Below are positions 37,936 through 46,102 of a DNA stretch of 46,102 nucleotides, one piece after another; position 1 is the first letter of the stretch, and every line of letters begins with the position of its first letter. This DNA comes from DASPOF01 sp035626155 (GTDB lineage: Bacteria; Desulfobacterota; Binatia; Binatales; Binataceae): assembly GCA_035626155.1 (NCBI GenBank), contig DASPOF010000062.1, forward strand, positions 1 through 46,102, in the 5' to 3' direction. A model generated the notes under the pieces. It was not told where the DNA came from. It saw nothing but the letters and a program-made list of their open reading frames with translations, and made no database searches. The position numbers and the translations under genes were made by a program.

Positions 37936-39057
37936 TTGAAACCAACCAGCGGCGAATTCAGCTTCACGCGCCTGGAGCGCGTGATCTTCGGCGCAGGCAA
38001 GGTGCGCGAGCTTGGCCGCGACCTCGAACGGCGCAAGGTCAAGCGGGCGCTGGTCGTGACCGGCGCGTCGCTTGGCCGATCGAGATTGCTCGAGGCGGTT
38101 CGCATTGCCGCGGGGCCTGCGTACGCGGGCGTTTTCAAGGGCGCGATGCAGCATACGCCGGCGGGGACCGTAGATGCGCTCGCGGCGGAGGCGCGCCGGG
38201 TCGATGCCGACGCGCTCGTGAGCTTCGGCGGCGGAAGCCCGATCGACACCGCGAAGGCCGCCGCGATGAAGTTGCTTGGCGAGCGCGAGCTGGTCCACGT
38301 CGCGATTCCCACCACGCTCTCCGCCGCCGAGTTCACCCCTGCCGCCGGCGTCACCAATGAGCAGACCCGCGTGAAGGGCGGGGTCGCCGACCCGCGCCTG
38401 CAACCGCGCACCGTTATCCTCGACCCCGAGCTAACGCTGGAAACGCCAGCGTGGCTGTGGGCGGGTACCGCGATGCGCGCGCTCGATCACGCGGTCGAGT
38501 GCGCATACTCGTCGCGCCATCAGCCGGTCTCCGACGCGCTCGCCGCGCGCGCGATCAACCTCCTTGTATCCCATCTCCGTCCTTCGCTGGCCGCGCACGG
38601 CGACGAGGAATTGGAACATCGCGTGCAATGCCAGCTCGCGGCATGGATGTCGATCTTCGGTGCGATGAGCACCCGCTCCGGCATTTCGCACGCGCTCGGC
38701 CATCAGATTGGTCCCGCCTGGAACGTTCCCCACGGATTCACCTCGTGCATTACGTTGCCTCCAGTGATGCGATTCATGGCGGGGGTCGCGCCGGAGCGGT
38801 TCGGCCCGATCGCCGAGGGTTTCGGCATCCGGTTCGACGCGGAGAACCCTCATCCGGCGGCGCTCGAGTGCGCCGATCGCACCGCGCAATTTATCCGCCA
38901 GTTCGAGGTGCCGGTGAGACTCAGCGACGTCGGCGTCGCGCGCGAGGAGCTCGGGCGAATCGCGGCGACCGTCCGCGAGGAAGTCGCGCGGTCGGACACC
39001 ATCGGGCGGCCGGTCAGCACCGATGAGATAATCGCCCTGCTCGAGGCGGCTTACTGA
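37936..39057 (+). CDS. Iron-containing alcohol dehydrogenase (type III)
   Basis: 373 aa from TTG 37936, preferred because GAGG lies about 9 bases upstream and the protein opens MKPTSGEFSFTRLERVIFGA GKVRELGR as in this family. The NAD site is ALVSFGGGSPIDTAKAAA; metal-binding residues lie in MRALDHAVECAYSS and ISHALGHQIGPAWNVPHGFT (the H-x3-H and later His). The closest relatives are maleylacetate reductases and other Fe-ADHs of aromatic or alcohol metabolism. The substrate is not readable. Overlaps nothing; the lipoprotein gene starts 4 bases after the stop. Confidence 0.9.
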   Translation: MKPTSGEFSFTRLERVIFGAGKVRELGRDLERRKVKRALVVTGASLGRSRLLEAVRIAAGPAYAGVFKGAMQHTPAGTVDALAAEARRVDADALVSFGGGSPIDTAKAAAMKLLGERELVHVAIPTTLSAAEFTPAAGVTNEQTRVKGGVADPRLQPRTVILDPELTLETPAWLWAGTAMRALDHAVECAYSSRHQPVSDALAARAINLLVSHLRPSLAAHGDEELEHRVQCQLAAWMSIFGAMSTRSGISHALGHQIGPAWNVPHGFTSCITLPPVMRFMAGVAPERFGPIAEGFGIRFDAENPHPAALECADRTAQFIRQFEVPVRLSDVGVAREELGRIAATVREEVARSDTIGRPVSTDEIIALLEAAY

Positions 39058-39061
39058 TGTG

Positions 39062-39694
39062 ATGAATCTTCAGATTGATGGGCGGCGAAGGTGGGGTGTG
39101 GTGAGGCGGATGGTTGCGGCTGCGCTGCTGCTCTCGATCTGCGGTTGCGATGGCGCGGCCGGGTTTTTCGGGCCCTACTACGAAACCCGGCTCACGCAGG
39201 TCTTCGAGGCGAACGAACCAGTTGCCCTGCTCACGTTCGACTCGCGCGACGGCGCCGATCGGCGCGGTGAGATCCTCGGCAAGGTCCACGGCTGGCCGTT
39301 TCCCCACAGCGATCCATCCGGCGAATTCGGCGAGGGCCTGTTCAGCTATCGCACCGACCTGGTGGTCAAACATACTTCGACGGGTGCGACCGACGTTCGC
39401 GAATCCGCCACCGGAATGCGCAGCCTCTACTACCATGGCGCCGAGACGGCGGTCTCTTTCGATCAACCCGACGGGTTCTCGGCAGGCGAGGCCGTCATCA
39501 AAGACGCGGTCGATATCGATCTGACCTTCAGTCCGGACCGCCAGCGGGTCGATGTGACGATGCTCGCGCGGCAGGTGGATACGACGCCGTTCATCTACAA
39601 CGGAGAGAACGTGGTGCCGCCGAACCGGCAGGAGGAGACGCTCACGATGTCGGGGTACTTCTCGCCGAATTATGGCGGCTATCTTCTGCGCTAA
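39062..39694 (+). CDS. Hypothetical lipoprotein
   Basis: 210 aa; ATG 39062 immediately follows the dehydrogenase stop (GTG 39059 and GTG 39110 are also possible). The N-terminal MVAAALLLSICGC holds the lipobox SICGC. The body is beta-rich (VFEANEPVALLTFDSRDGAD; GLFSYRTDLVVKHTSTGATD; VDIDLTFSPDRQRVDVTMLA) with no known motif. Probably a periplasmic or outer-membrane lipoprotein of unknown role. Confidence 0.6.
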   Translation: MNLQIDGRRRWGVVRRMVAAALLLSICGCDGAAGFFGPYYETRLTQVFEANEPVALLTFDSRDGADRRGEILGKVHGWPFPHSDPSGEFGEGLFSYRTDLVVKHTSTGATDVRESATGMRSLYYHGAETAVSFDQPDGFSAGEAVIKDAVDIDLTFSPDRQRVDVTMLARQVDTTPFIYNGENVVPPNRQEETLTMSGYFSPNYGGYLLR

Positions 39695-39764
39695 TTCGCG
39701 GGCGCGCCGGCGCGTCGCCGGGTCGATTATGTGAGGGCAAGCGCGGCGCGGCGCTTGTCGCTGG

Positions 39765-40133
39765 TTACGGACCCTGCGGGGAGTCGCCCTGCACGCCCGG
39801 ATTCATCATGCGTGTCGACCAGGGCTCGTTCGGAGGAATCTGGTTGGGTGCCTCTTGTTGCGGCTCGTCCGCCTGCACCTCTCCGCCGCCAGGAACCGGT
39901 ACCGCGACGTTTCCGCCTGAGTCATCATCATCGCCTTGCGTCTGGGCCTGGTCGCTATCCTGATCTCCGTTCTCGTCCTGGGCGTTCTCAGAGTCGCCGT
40001 TGGAATCCTGCGCGCTGTATCCGGGGTCGGACGCATCGCCTGTATCTGCCTGCGCGAATGCGCGTGTGCTCACGAAGAAGGTGAGGGCGGTTGCGAGAGC
40101 CGCAACGAAAAAATATCGGGCAATCGTCATCAT
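39765..40133 (-). CDS. Small secreted acidic protein
   Basis: 122 aa. ATG 40133 (or 40130) lies behind GGAGG. The signal peptide MMTIARYFFVAALATALTFF ends near TRAFA. The mature protein is highly acidic and low in complexity (DSNGDSENAQDENGDQDSDQ, then TQGDDDDSGGNVAVPVPGGG) with a Gln/Pro tail. Asp/Asn-rich repeats can bind calcium, but no full EF-hand or dockerin unit is present. The stretch 40134-40492 upstream is non-coding; it holds a TTGACT at 40326-40331, a possible -35 for the zinc-ribbon gene. Confidence 0.55.
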   Translation of the reverse strand: MMTIARYFFVAALATALTFFVSTRAFAQADTGDASDPGYSAQDSNGDSENAQDENGDQDSDQAQTQGDDDDSGGNVAVPVPGGGEVQADEPQQEAPNQIPPNEPWSTRMMNPGVQGDSPQGP

Positions 40134-40492
40134 CGCACCTCCGTCACGAGACTGTTGATACGCAATTTGCACAGGCTCGGCCCGCACGCGAAGCGAGCCC
40201 GGTCCGATCAGTCTTGCATGATAATCCGCTTCTGTCAGCGCCTGATGCGGGCGCGGCTCCATCGTTTCGATCGGTACCGCTCGGGTTGCGAAGGACCCGC
40301 GCGCGGGCCGAATCCCGGGTCGTTATTGACTTTGCAGGCTCCATCGGTAGGTATCTTTACGGGGCGGATGCGCACGTGGCGCGCCGATCTTTTGCGGGCG
40401 AAGCTGCCGCAGCGGGTGGAGGAAGGGATGAGGTCCCCCCGTGTCGCGCATTCTGGCAGAATTAGCGGGGGCTCGGAGATCAAGGTGAACTG

Positions 40493-41185
40493 ATGCCGGC
40501 ATGCGCGCATTGTGGGCGGCAGAATCCCGAAGGGACATCCTTCTGCGGATTTTGTGCCGCGCCGCTCACTCCCGCAGCCGCTGCATCCGCCGGCGAGAAG
40601 ACTTCCACCGCGCATTCCGGTGCGCCCCCGGGCAAGCCCGAGGCTAAAGCTCAATCCAAAGCCGCGCCGCCCGAATTTCGCCGTCCTGTTCCCGAGGAAG
40701 CCGCGCAAGCCGCGCGCAAAGGCGGAATCGAATTTCTTCCGTGGAGCGAACTCAGCGGCGGGCAGAAAGCCGGCCGCGCGATTGCGCTGGGCGTGGCAGC
40801 CCTGATCGTCCTGCTCGCGCTTCGCGGCGTGATTCGCATGACAATCGGTGAGCGAGGCGCCAGTGCGCCCGCCCCCTCCGGCCCCGGCGCGATCGAGAAC
40901 CTCAGCGCCGGTGATCGAAAGGACGGGATCGTTTCGCTGTGCAAGGTGTTCCAGATCTACGGGATGCCCAAGACACGGGACGATGCCGATGCCGCCGCGA
41001 AAAACGCCGCGGAACTCTTCAAGCTCGCGGGCAATCAGTCGCCTGAACAAAGCGCGATTATCCTCAGAATCGTAGCGCAGGAGTTTTCCAACGGACGGCT
41101 TGGCACCGCGGATTGCGCCGCCGCGGGACAGCCCATCGGCGCGCCGACCGAGTCGGGCGGCAATCCAGGCACCCCGACACCCTGA
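40493..41185 (+). CDS. Membrane-anchored zinc-ribbon protein
   Basis: 230 aa. The first 25 residues are a treble-clef zinc ribbon (MPACAHCGRQNPEGTSFCGF CAAPL; C4, C7, C18, C21). An Ala/Pro linker, one membrane segment (AGRAIALGVAALIVLLALRG V) and an extracytoplasmic helical domain (IVSLCKVFQIYGMPKTRDDA) follow. Similar 'zinc-ribbon plus TM' proteins are common and unassigned. The tail is Gly/Thr/Pro-rich. Confidence 0.75.
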   Translation: MPACAHCGRQNPEGTSFCGFCAAPLTPAAAASAGEKTSTAHSGAPPGKPEAKAQSKAAPPEFRRPVPEEAAQAARKGGIEFLPWSELSGGQKAGRAIALGVAALIVLLALRGVIRMTIGERGASAPAPSGPGAIENLSAGDRKDGIVSLCKVFQIYGMPKTRDDADAAAKNAAELFKLAGNQSPEQSAIILRIVAQEFSNGRLGTADCAAAGQPIGAPTESGGNPGTPTP

Positions 41186-41217
41186 TCGCTCCCAACCGGG
41201 GGCGCTCCTCGAAAGAA

Positions 41218-42675
41218 CTATTGTTCAGGCTTGCGGGCGCGCGCGCGCAGACGCGGGCCGAAGTGATACACGGGCACTCCTGCCGCCACGATCAGCAGGC
41301 CCGGCCACGCGTTTCGCGGCTTCATGATTAATAGATCGATCATCATCACGAGCGCGGTTGCGATGTATGCGGCGGGAACCCACGGATAACCCCACGCGCG
41401 GTACGGCCGCGCCACGTCGGGACGCGAGCGCCTCAGGCGGAAAACCGCGCCGACCGTGAGCACATAGAACAGGAGCTGCGCGAAGACCACGTAGTCGAGA
41501 AGATCTCCGTAAGTCCCCGAAAGCGCCAGCACTGCGGACCAGATCCCCTGGATCACCAGCGCGAAGGCGGGCACGCGCGCGCGATTGAGTCGCCGCGCGG
41601 CGGCAAAGAACACGCGGTCCTGCGCCATCGCATAGGTCACCCGCGCGCCGGTCAGTATCAATCCGTTCGCGCATCCGAACGTCGAGACCATCACGAGGAC
41701 CGCGGTGATCGTCGCCCCTGCGCCACCCCAGACGATTTGCATTGCCGCGGCCGCGACCCGATCGCTGCCCGCATACGCGATCCCGCGCGCGAAGACGCCG
41801 GACGCCGCCGCGTCGCCCACCACCGGCAGTTCGCACATGTATGCCACGTTGCTGAGCACGTAGAGCAGGATCACGACGCCCGCGCCGATCGCGAGCGCGA
41901 GCGGCAGATCGCGGCGGGGGTTCTTCACCTCCGCGGCCGTGAACGTGACGGTCGCCCACGCATCGGCCGAGAACAAGCCGCCGACCATGGCCGCGCCGAA
42001 CGCCGCCGCCGCGCCAAGCGTCCATCCGCCCGCGCCGAAAAACGCGTGTGCGCTCCCGAAGTTGATTCCGGCTGCGCGCGAGTTCGGATACAACACGCAT
42101 CCGACCGCGACGATCATTACGAGCGAGAGAATCTTCGCGCTCGTGAACAGGTTCTGCACCAGACGCCCCATGTCGAGGCCGCGCAGATTCGCCGCAGTCA
42201 GGCACGCGATCACCGCGATCGCTCCCAGACGCTCGCCCGAGAGTCCGGCCCCGCCCGCGCCAAACCACAAGTCCGAGCCGAGCGCGGGCCACATCACTCC
42301 CAGAAACCTTGCGAACGCGACCGCGACCGCGGCAATCGTCCCCGTCTGGATCACGAGCAGCAGCGTCCATCCGTACAGGAACGCGCACAGGCTGCCGTAA
42401 CTCTCGCGCAGATAGACGTATTGCCCGCCCGCCTCCGGCATCATCGCCGCAAGCTCGCCGTATGCGAGCGCGCCCGCGATCGTCATCAGACCGCTCACGA
42501 TCCACACCGCGAGCAATCCGGCCGGGCTGCCGACCTGGCGGGCGATGTCCGCCGAGACAATGAAGATGCCCGAGCCGATCATTCCTCCGGCGACGATCGC
42601 CGCGGAATCGAATAACGAGAGGCCGGCTTTGAGCTCTTCCGCTTCGCGTGCGGGATGGGCGGTTGCCACTGTCAC
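41218..42675 (-). CDS. APC-superfamily amino-acid permease
   Basis: 485 aa, twelve hydrophobic segments. FDSAAIVAGGMIGSGIFIVS carries the G-S-G-I substrate-backbone site of helix 1; GALAYGELAAMMPEAGGQYV and YLRESYGSLCAFLYGWTLLL are helices 2-3; FSADAWATVTFTAAEVKNPR is helix 6 and its loop. This pattern fits the L-type/cationic (LAT/APA) branch, H+ symport or exchange. The substrate is unknown. A monocistronic unit with a flanking promoter region 42676-42803. Confidence 0.92.
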   Translation of the reverse strand: MTVATAHPAREAEELKAGLSLFDSAAIVAGGMIGSGIFIVSADIARQVGSPAGLLAVWIVSGLMTIAGALAYGELAAMMPEAGGQYVYLRESYGSLCAFLYGWTLLLVIQTGTIAAVAVAFARFLGVMWPALGSDLWFGAGGAGLSGERLGAIAVIACLTAANLRGLDMGRLVQNLFTSAKILSLVMIVAVGCVLYPNSRAAGINFGSAHAFFGAGGWTLGAAAAFGAAMVGGLFSADAWATVTFTAAEVKNPRRDLPLALAIGAGVVILLYVLSNVAYMCELPVVGDAAASGVFARGIAYAGSDRVAAAAMQIVWGGAGATITAVLVMVSTFGCANGLILTGARVTYAMAQDRVFFAAARRLNRARVPAFALVIQGIWSAVLALSGTYGDLLDYVVFAQLLFYVLTVGAVFRLRRSRPDVARPYRAWGYPWVPAAYIATALVMMIDLLIMKPRNAWPGLLIVAAGVPVYHFGPRLRARARKPEQ

Positions 42676-42803
42676 CGTCGCATCGTAGCAGCCCGCGCGC
42701 CACAGCGCTCTCTATTGTGAAGGGAAGGGGGCCATTGATTTATTCCGCGATCGGATTTAGCTGATTGGAACAGGAACAACTTGCGCTGCAAGGAGGCGAT
42801 CTC

Positions 42804-43322
42804 ATGCCAGCGAAGAAAAGGAAGGGGACTGAGAGGTTGCAACGCTCCGCCGCGACGGCAAAAAAGCAGCTCGCGAAGCTTAAAGCGACAGCGAAGCAGT
42901 TGCGCGTCCGGCTGGAGCGCGAGGCGAGGAAACATAAGCTGAATGCCCGCCTTGTGGCCGAGGCCAAGAAGGCTCGCGCAAAAGTAACGCAGCAGGTTAC
43001 CGCCCTGCGCGACCAGGGGCGCAAGCTCGCCGCGCAACTGAGGAGCACGCTTGGCGATGCAAACAAGCGCGAGCAGGCGCGCAAGGATGCCCTTGCGAAA
43101 GTCGCGGAGCTCAAGGCTGAACTCTCCCGCAAGACCGCGGAATTAAGGCGAAAATCCGACGAGCTGGGCAGACTCGCCGCCGAATCCGCCGCTCGCGCCA
43201 AGGAAATCATGCGCGGCGAGGCGCCCCCCGCCGCCGCGGAGCAACCGCCCGCCGCTCCGCCAGCGCCATCCGCGCCGGCCCCGCCGGAAGCGCCACCCAA
43301 GGAGGAAGAGTTTCCGAGCTAG
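42804..43322 (+). CDS. Lys/Ala-rich coiled-coil protein
   Basis: 172 aa from ATG 42804, with AAGGAGG 8 bases upstream, preferred over 42765. Nearly uninterrupted helix (LQRSAATAKKQLAKLKATAK, QLRVRLEREARKHKLNARLV, KVAELKAELSRKTAELRRKS) followed by a Pro/Ala tail (PPAAPPAPSAPAPPEAPPKE). Strongly basic N-terminal half, so DNA or polyanion binding is possible. No other motif. Confidence 0.65.
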   Translation: MPAKKRKGTERLQRSAATAKKQLAKLKATAKQLRVRLEREARKHKLNARLVAEAKKARAKVTQQVTALRDQGRKLAAQLRSTLGDANKREQARKDALAKVAELKAELSRKTAELRRKSDELGRLAAESAARAKEIMRGEAPPAAAEQPPAAPPAPSAPAPPEAPPKEEEFPS

Positions 43323-43472
43323 TGCGGTTGCGGCTTTCCCGCGGCTGCGTCTGTTCCGATAGGTTGGAACCGCGCCGACAGACGCGGATATAGCCGGGGT
43401 CGCAGGCCGCCCCGAATTTGGGGACGCGGATGCGATCCGCGGGCGGACCCGCGAATGATCGACGAACGAAAG

Positions 43473-43499
43473 AAAAGGCGCTTACGCAGCGCGCCTTTT
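43473..43499. terminator. Bidirectional intrinsic terminator
   Basis: AAAAGGCGC (43473-43481) pairs with GCGCCTTTT (43491-43499) around a 9-nt loop, leaving A-run and T-run on each side, so it can stop transcription from both directions between the coiled-coil gene and the convergent lipoprotein gene. The remaining bases 43323-43472 show nothing else. Confidence 0.8.
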
Positions 43500-43599
43500 C
43501 TCGCTGGCGGAGGACCTGGTCAGACTGGGCGCGTCAGCCGCGCGCCGGATCTCTAATCGGGGATCCGGCGCGCGGAGACTTGCCAATACGCCAGGTAAT

Positions 43600-43791
43600 T
43601 TACGGCGCAGCCGGGCTGGCTGCAGCGCTGGCCTCGGGAGCGGCCGGGCTGGCTGCGGCTGCCGGGCTCGCTTCCGTAGCCGCGGAGGCCGACGCTTCAG
43701 GAGCGGGAGCAGGAGCGGTCTCCTCGGATTTGGTGCATGCCACCGCTGTCAGGAACATTGATACCAGCGCTAGAAGCAGGACTTTGCGCAT
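43600..43791 (-). CDS. Small Ala/Pro-repeat lipoprotein
   Basis: 63 aa. MRKVLLLALVSMFLTAVACT has the lipobox AVAC, after which the sequence is KSEETAPAPAPEASASAATE ASPAAAASPAAP... of low complexity. Related in style to the secreted protein at 34946-35197. It probably acts as a spacer or anchored disordered protein. Function unknown. Confidence 0.6.
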   Translation of the reverse strand: MRKVLLLALVSMFLTAVACTKSEETAPAPAPEASASAATEASPAAAASPAAPEASAAASPAAP

Positions 43792-44008
43792 CGCTTCCTC
43801 CTTGATGCCTCGATGCTCACCAATCGCGCAAAAACGAAACGGCGCTAAGAATACGATACATGCAGGGTAACTTCAAGCGCGGCTCGCGATCGGCCGCCCA
43901 CTCAGAATCGCCTTGTGCCAAGCGGGTTTTCGCGCGCAATGTTTTGACAGTAGGACAGTCATCTGTAATATCGATGCTGCGATCATTTTCGTCAGGGAGG
44001 CTGTGGAG

Positions 44009-44242
44009 GTGGAGGAGGGTAGGCGTTCGTCTTTCGCACCGGCTGAGAGCCGCGCCGCGGTGCGTTCCAGGATCGTAGAGTCCGAGCTTGACATGGTCCG
44101 CAAGGAATCAGGGCCGTCGATCCTTTTCTCGCGGATCGGACGCCTGCTCAGATGGCTGATGCCCGACGCACGGGCCGTCGGCCAGCCGATGAGATCGGTT
44201 GCGCGGGAGCTTGAAGAAGCATTCCCGTCGCGCGATAACTGA
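44009..44242 (+). CDS. Possible small hypothetical protein
   Basis: About 77 aa from GTG 44009 behind GGGAGG (9 bases). It reads MEEGRRSSFAPAESRAAVRS and IVESELDMVRKESGPSILFS, ends RELEEAFPSRDN, and stops 43 bases before the RidA gene. Charged and helical with one hydrophobic stretch (ILFSRIGRLLRWLM). No homologue recognised; chance remains possible. The stretch 43792-44008 has no other feature. Confidence 0.35.
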   Translation: MEEGRRSSFAPAESRAAVRSRIVESELDMVRKESGPSILFSRIGRLLRWLMPDARAVGQPMRSVARELEEAFPSRDN

Positions 44243-44285
44243 GCGCGGGCCAAAAAGCGAATCGTTCGACGCGGCCCCGAAGAGG

Positions 44286-44840
44286 ATGTCGATGGCAGAA
44301 CTCGTGCGCATTTCGAGCGGAACACCCTGGGAACCAGTCGTTGGATACTCGCGCGCAGTCAGGGCGGGAGGGTTCATCGCCGTGTCCGGCACCACGGCAA
44401 CCGACGAGGCGGGCAAGATTGTCGGCGCGGGCCAGATGTACGTGCAGGCGCGTCAGGCTCTGACCAATATCGCAACCGCGCTCGGACGGATGGGCCTCTC
44501 GATGGGCGCCGTCGCGCGGACGCGGATTTACACGACCGACATCGCGCGATTCGGCGACATCGCGCGCGCACATCGCGAATTCTTCGGCGATCAACCGCCG
44601 GCCTGCACGATGGTCGAAGTGCGCCGGCTGGCGCATCCCGACATGCTGATCGAGATAGAGGCCGACGCGTGGGCGGGGCCCGAGAGTGTGGAGCGGCCCG
44701 CCGCGCAGGCGCCGGCCGCCGCGCCTTCGGCGCCGGTTCCTAAGGCGGCCCCACCAGCGAAAGCCGCGCCACGCGCAAAAGCGCCGGCGAAAGCAAAAGC
44801 CATCGCCCGCAAGCGCCCCGCGCCCAAAGGCAGGAAGTAG
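44286..44840 (+). CDS. RidA/YjgF-family protein with basic C-terminal tail
   Basis: 184 aa from ATG 44286 (MSMAELVRISSGTPWEPVVG). The first 135 residues are a RidA domain: GYSRAVRAGGFIAVSGTTAT, YVQARQALTNIATALGRMGL, VARTRIYTTDIARFGDIARA, and the expected Arg and Glu of the imine-binding site (TRIYTTD; MLIEIEADAW). RidA proteins hydrolyse reactive enamines/imines. Unusually, about 45 residues of Ala/Pro/Lys follow (KAAPPAKAAPRAKAPAKAKA then IARKRPAPKGRK), a histone-H1-like tail that could bind nucleic acid. Family assignment is firm; the role of the tail is not. Confidence 0.85.
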   Translation: MSMAELVRISSGTPWEPVVGYSRAVRAGGFIAVSGTTATDEAGKIVGAGQMYVQARQALTNIATALGRMGLSMGAVARTRIYTTDIARFGDIARAHREFFGDQPPACTMVEVRRLAHPDMLIEIEADAWAGPESVERPAAQAPAAAPSAPVPKAAPPAKAAPRAKAPAKAKAIARKRPAPKGRK

Positions 44841-44849
44841 TAGCGCTGT

Positions 44850-46102
44850 CTACGGAACCAGCGACGCCGCCCTGATTGCGCCCGCGCCAAATGCGGACGT
44901 GAATGCTTGAGAAGCAGCCACGATGTAGGGCTGCGGGAACACGCCGATCAGCACGACCGCGAGGATTGCGATACCAATTGCAGCCACCAGCGCCGGTCTG
45001 CGGCTCATCGGCGCAAGCTCGACCCCGCCCTCTTCCATGTACATCGCGACGATCACGGAAATGTAGTAGTAGGCGGACACCACGCTGTTCAGCACCGCGA
45101 TTATGACCAGCCAGACGAAGCCCTGATTCACCGCCGCGGTGAAAAGGTAGAATTTGCCCACGAAGCCCGCCAGCGGCGGCACGCCCGTCAGCGAGAGCAG
45201 AAACACCGCCATCGCGCCCGCAAGGGCCGGCGCGCGCGTCGCCAGCCCGCGATAGTCGCTGATCAGGTCTCCGGTCTCGCCGCGGCGCTCGAGCGCGGTC
45301 ACGACCGCGAACGCGCCCAGGTTCGTGAATGCATATGCGAGCAGGTAGTACAGGATCGCCGCGCCGGCCTGCCAGGCGGCCGCGGTCATGCCCACCAGGA
45401 TGTAGCCCGCGTGCGCGATCGCCGAATACGCAAGCATCCGCTTGATATTCGTCTGCACCACCGCGATCAGATTTCCGGTGGTCATCGTCAGCGCGGCGAC
45501 CGCCCACAAGACCCAGCTCCATTCGAAGCTCGCGGGCGCGAGCGTCACCAGGAAAATCCGCAGGAAGCCCGCGAATGCGCCAAGCTTCACGCCCACCGCC
45601 ATGAACGCCGTCACCGGGGTCGGAGCGCCCTCGTACACGTCGGGCGTCCACATGTGAAACGGCACCGCGGCGACCTTGAAGCCGAACCCGACGAGCATCA
45701 TTGCAAGCCCGAGCAGGAGGAGGCGGTTCGACATCATCTGGCCGCCGAGCGCCGCGTGAATCGGGCCGAGCTTGATGGTGCCGGTCGCGCCGTAAATGAG
45801 CGCGATACCGTAGAGCAGGAAGCCGGTCGAAAAAGCGCCGAGCAGGAAGTACTTGAGCGAGGCTTCGTTCGAGCGCGGGTCGGTCCGGCGCAATCCCGCC
45901 AGCACGTACACGGCAAGCGACATGGTTTCGAGGCCGAGGAAGATGACGATCAGGTCGCCCGCCGCCGCCATCAGCATCATCCCGAGCGCCGCGAACAGCA
46001 GCAGCGAGTAATACTCGGCGCCGGGCAGGCGGTTCTCATCCGCGTAGTCGAGCGACATCAAAATCGTGAACGCCGCCGCGATCAGGATCGCGATTTCGAA
46101 GT
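44850..46102 (-). CDS. nuoN: NADH-quinone oxidoreductase subunit N (5' end missing)
   Basis: The frame stays open through the right window edge (FEIAILIAAAFTILMSLDYA at the cut), so the N-terminus lies outside. About 417 aa are visible: a chain of membrane helices with the proton-pump signature DLIVIFLGLETMSLAVYVLA (conserved Glu), GFGFKVAAVPFHMWTPDVYE GAPTPVTAFMAV (the Lys and W-T-P-D-V-Y-x-G-A-P block), AALTMTTGNLIAVVQTNIKR MLAYSAIAHAGYILVG, and LSLTGVPPLAGFVGKFYLFT. One of three antiporter-like subunits of Complex I. Its nuo operon continues beyond the window. It is convergent with the RidA gene, 9 bases apart. Confidence 0.95.
   Translation of the reverse strand, partial: FEIAILIAAAFTILMSLDYADENRLPGAEYYSLLLFAALGMMLMAAAGDLIVIFLGLETMSLAVYVLAGLRRTDPRSNEASLKYFLLGAFSTGFLLYGIALIYGATGTIKLGPIHAALGGQMMSNRLLLLGLAMMLVGFGFKVAAVPFHMWTPDVYEGAPTPVTAFMAVGVKLGAFAGFLRIFLVTLAPASFEWSWVLWAVAALTMTTGNLIAVVQTNIKRMLAYSAIAHAGYILVGMTAAAWQAGAAILYYLLAYAFTNLGAFAVVTALERRGETGDLISDYRGLATRAPALAGAMAVFLLSLTGVPPLAGFVGKFYLFTAAVNQGFVWLVIIAVLNSVVSAYYYISVIVAMYMEEGGVELAPMSRRPALVAAIGIAILAVVLIGVFPQPYIVAASQAFTSAFGAGAIRAASLVP

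Noticed and set aside
41225..42703. 492-aa ORF in another minus-strand frame over the permease
   Set aside because: Arg/Gly-rich shadow; the permease frame has twelve hydrophobic segments.
1..46102. rRNA genes, prophage structural genes, riboswitches
   Set aside because: None seen when reading both strands; no conserved riboswitch core or phage gene was recognised.

Overview
The window is a GC-rich chromosomal segment from a Gram-negative bacterium. Kdo/LPS genes (kdsA, kdsB), outer-membrane and lipoprotein genes, EPSP synthase, CTP synthase, F-type ATP synthase subunits and a Complex I subunit show ordinary diderm housekeeping. The mix of a coproporphyrin-type heme pathway with acyl-CoA/MaoC/cyclase catabolic genes suggests a soil or sediment lineage of the former Deltaproteobacteria or Binatota type. 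That placement is inference only.

Layout. 0-5.5 kb: a partial beta-propeller lipoprotein, a cyclase-family hydrolase, a zinc alcohol dehydrogenase, a MaoC-like hydratase, a small lipoprotein and an acyl-CoA dehydrogenase resembling alicyclic acyl-CoA dehydrogenases. 5.57-9.96 kb: a complete 4.4-kb transposon with 24-bp imperfect terminal inverted repeats and a perfect 8-bp target duplication (AATTTAAT). It encodes an IS1595-type DDN transposase overlapping a DPPH-motif methyltransferase, a probable endonuclease, a coiled-coil protein, a 51-aa protein, an HTH/excisionase-like regulator, a frameshifted zinc-finger protein, and a well-folded class II (long variable arm) tRNA with anticodon UGG. 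A leucine-type tRNA body with a proline anticodon on a transposon is the most unusual thing here.

10-20 kb: heme genes (AhbD-like radical SAM/SPASM protein, protoporphyrinogen/coproporphyrinogen oxidase, ChdC/HemQ). They flank a thiol/metal module: DUF2318-like protein, Cys-rich outer-membrane barrel, TlpA thioredoxin, rhodanese, MauE/DoxX-like and Yip1-like membrane proteins. 20-22 kb: atpD-atpC, separate from the other ATP synthase genes. 22.1-22.65 kb: a gene-free stretch full of hairpins. 22.6-29 kb: a secreted HEAT-like protein, aroA, a BMP-type binding lipoprotein, a LysM lytic transglycosylase with a decayed second LysM, and a CopG/MazF toxin-antitoxin pair. 28.9-32.2 kb: an overlapping kdsB-pyrG-kdsA operon on the minus strand. 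32.5-37.9 kb: cell-wall genes (D,D-carboxypeptidase coupled to a 41-aa very basic protein, TPR protein, L,D-transpeptidase), a GT2 glycosyltransferase and a flavin reductase. 37.9-46.1 kb: iron-type alcohol dehydrogenase, lipoproteins, zinc-ribbon protein, APC amino-acid permease, coiled-coil protein, a RidA protein with a histone-like tail, and a partial nuoN.

A ~155-bp dispersed repeat occurs twice in opposite orientation (17.73 and 32.40 kb) plus one end fragment (17.0 kb). In both full copies the neighbouring gene's TAG stop codon is the first triplet of the repeat. No rRNA, CRISPR array or prophage was seen. Functions are assigned from motifs read by eye, with no database search.
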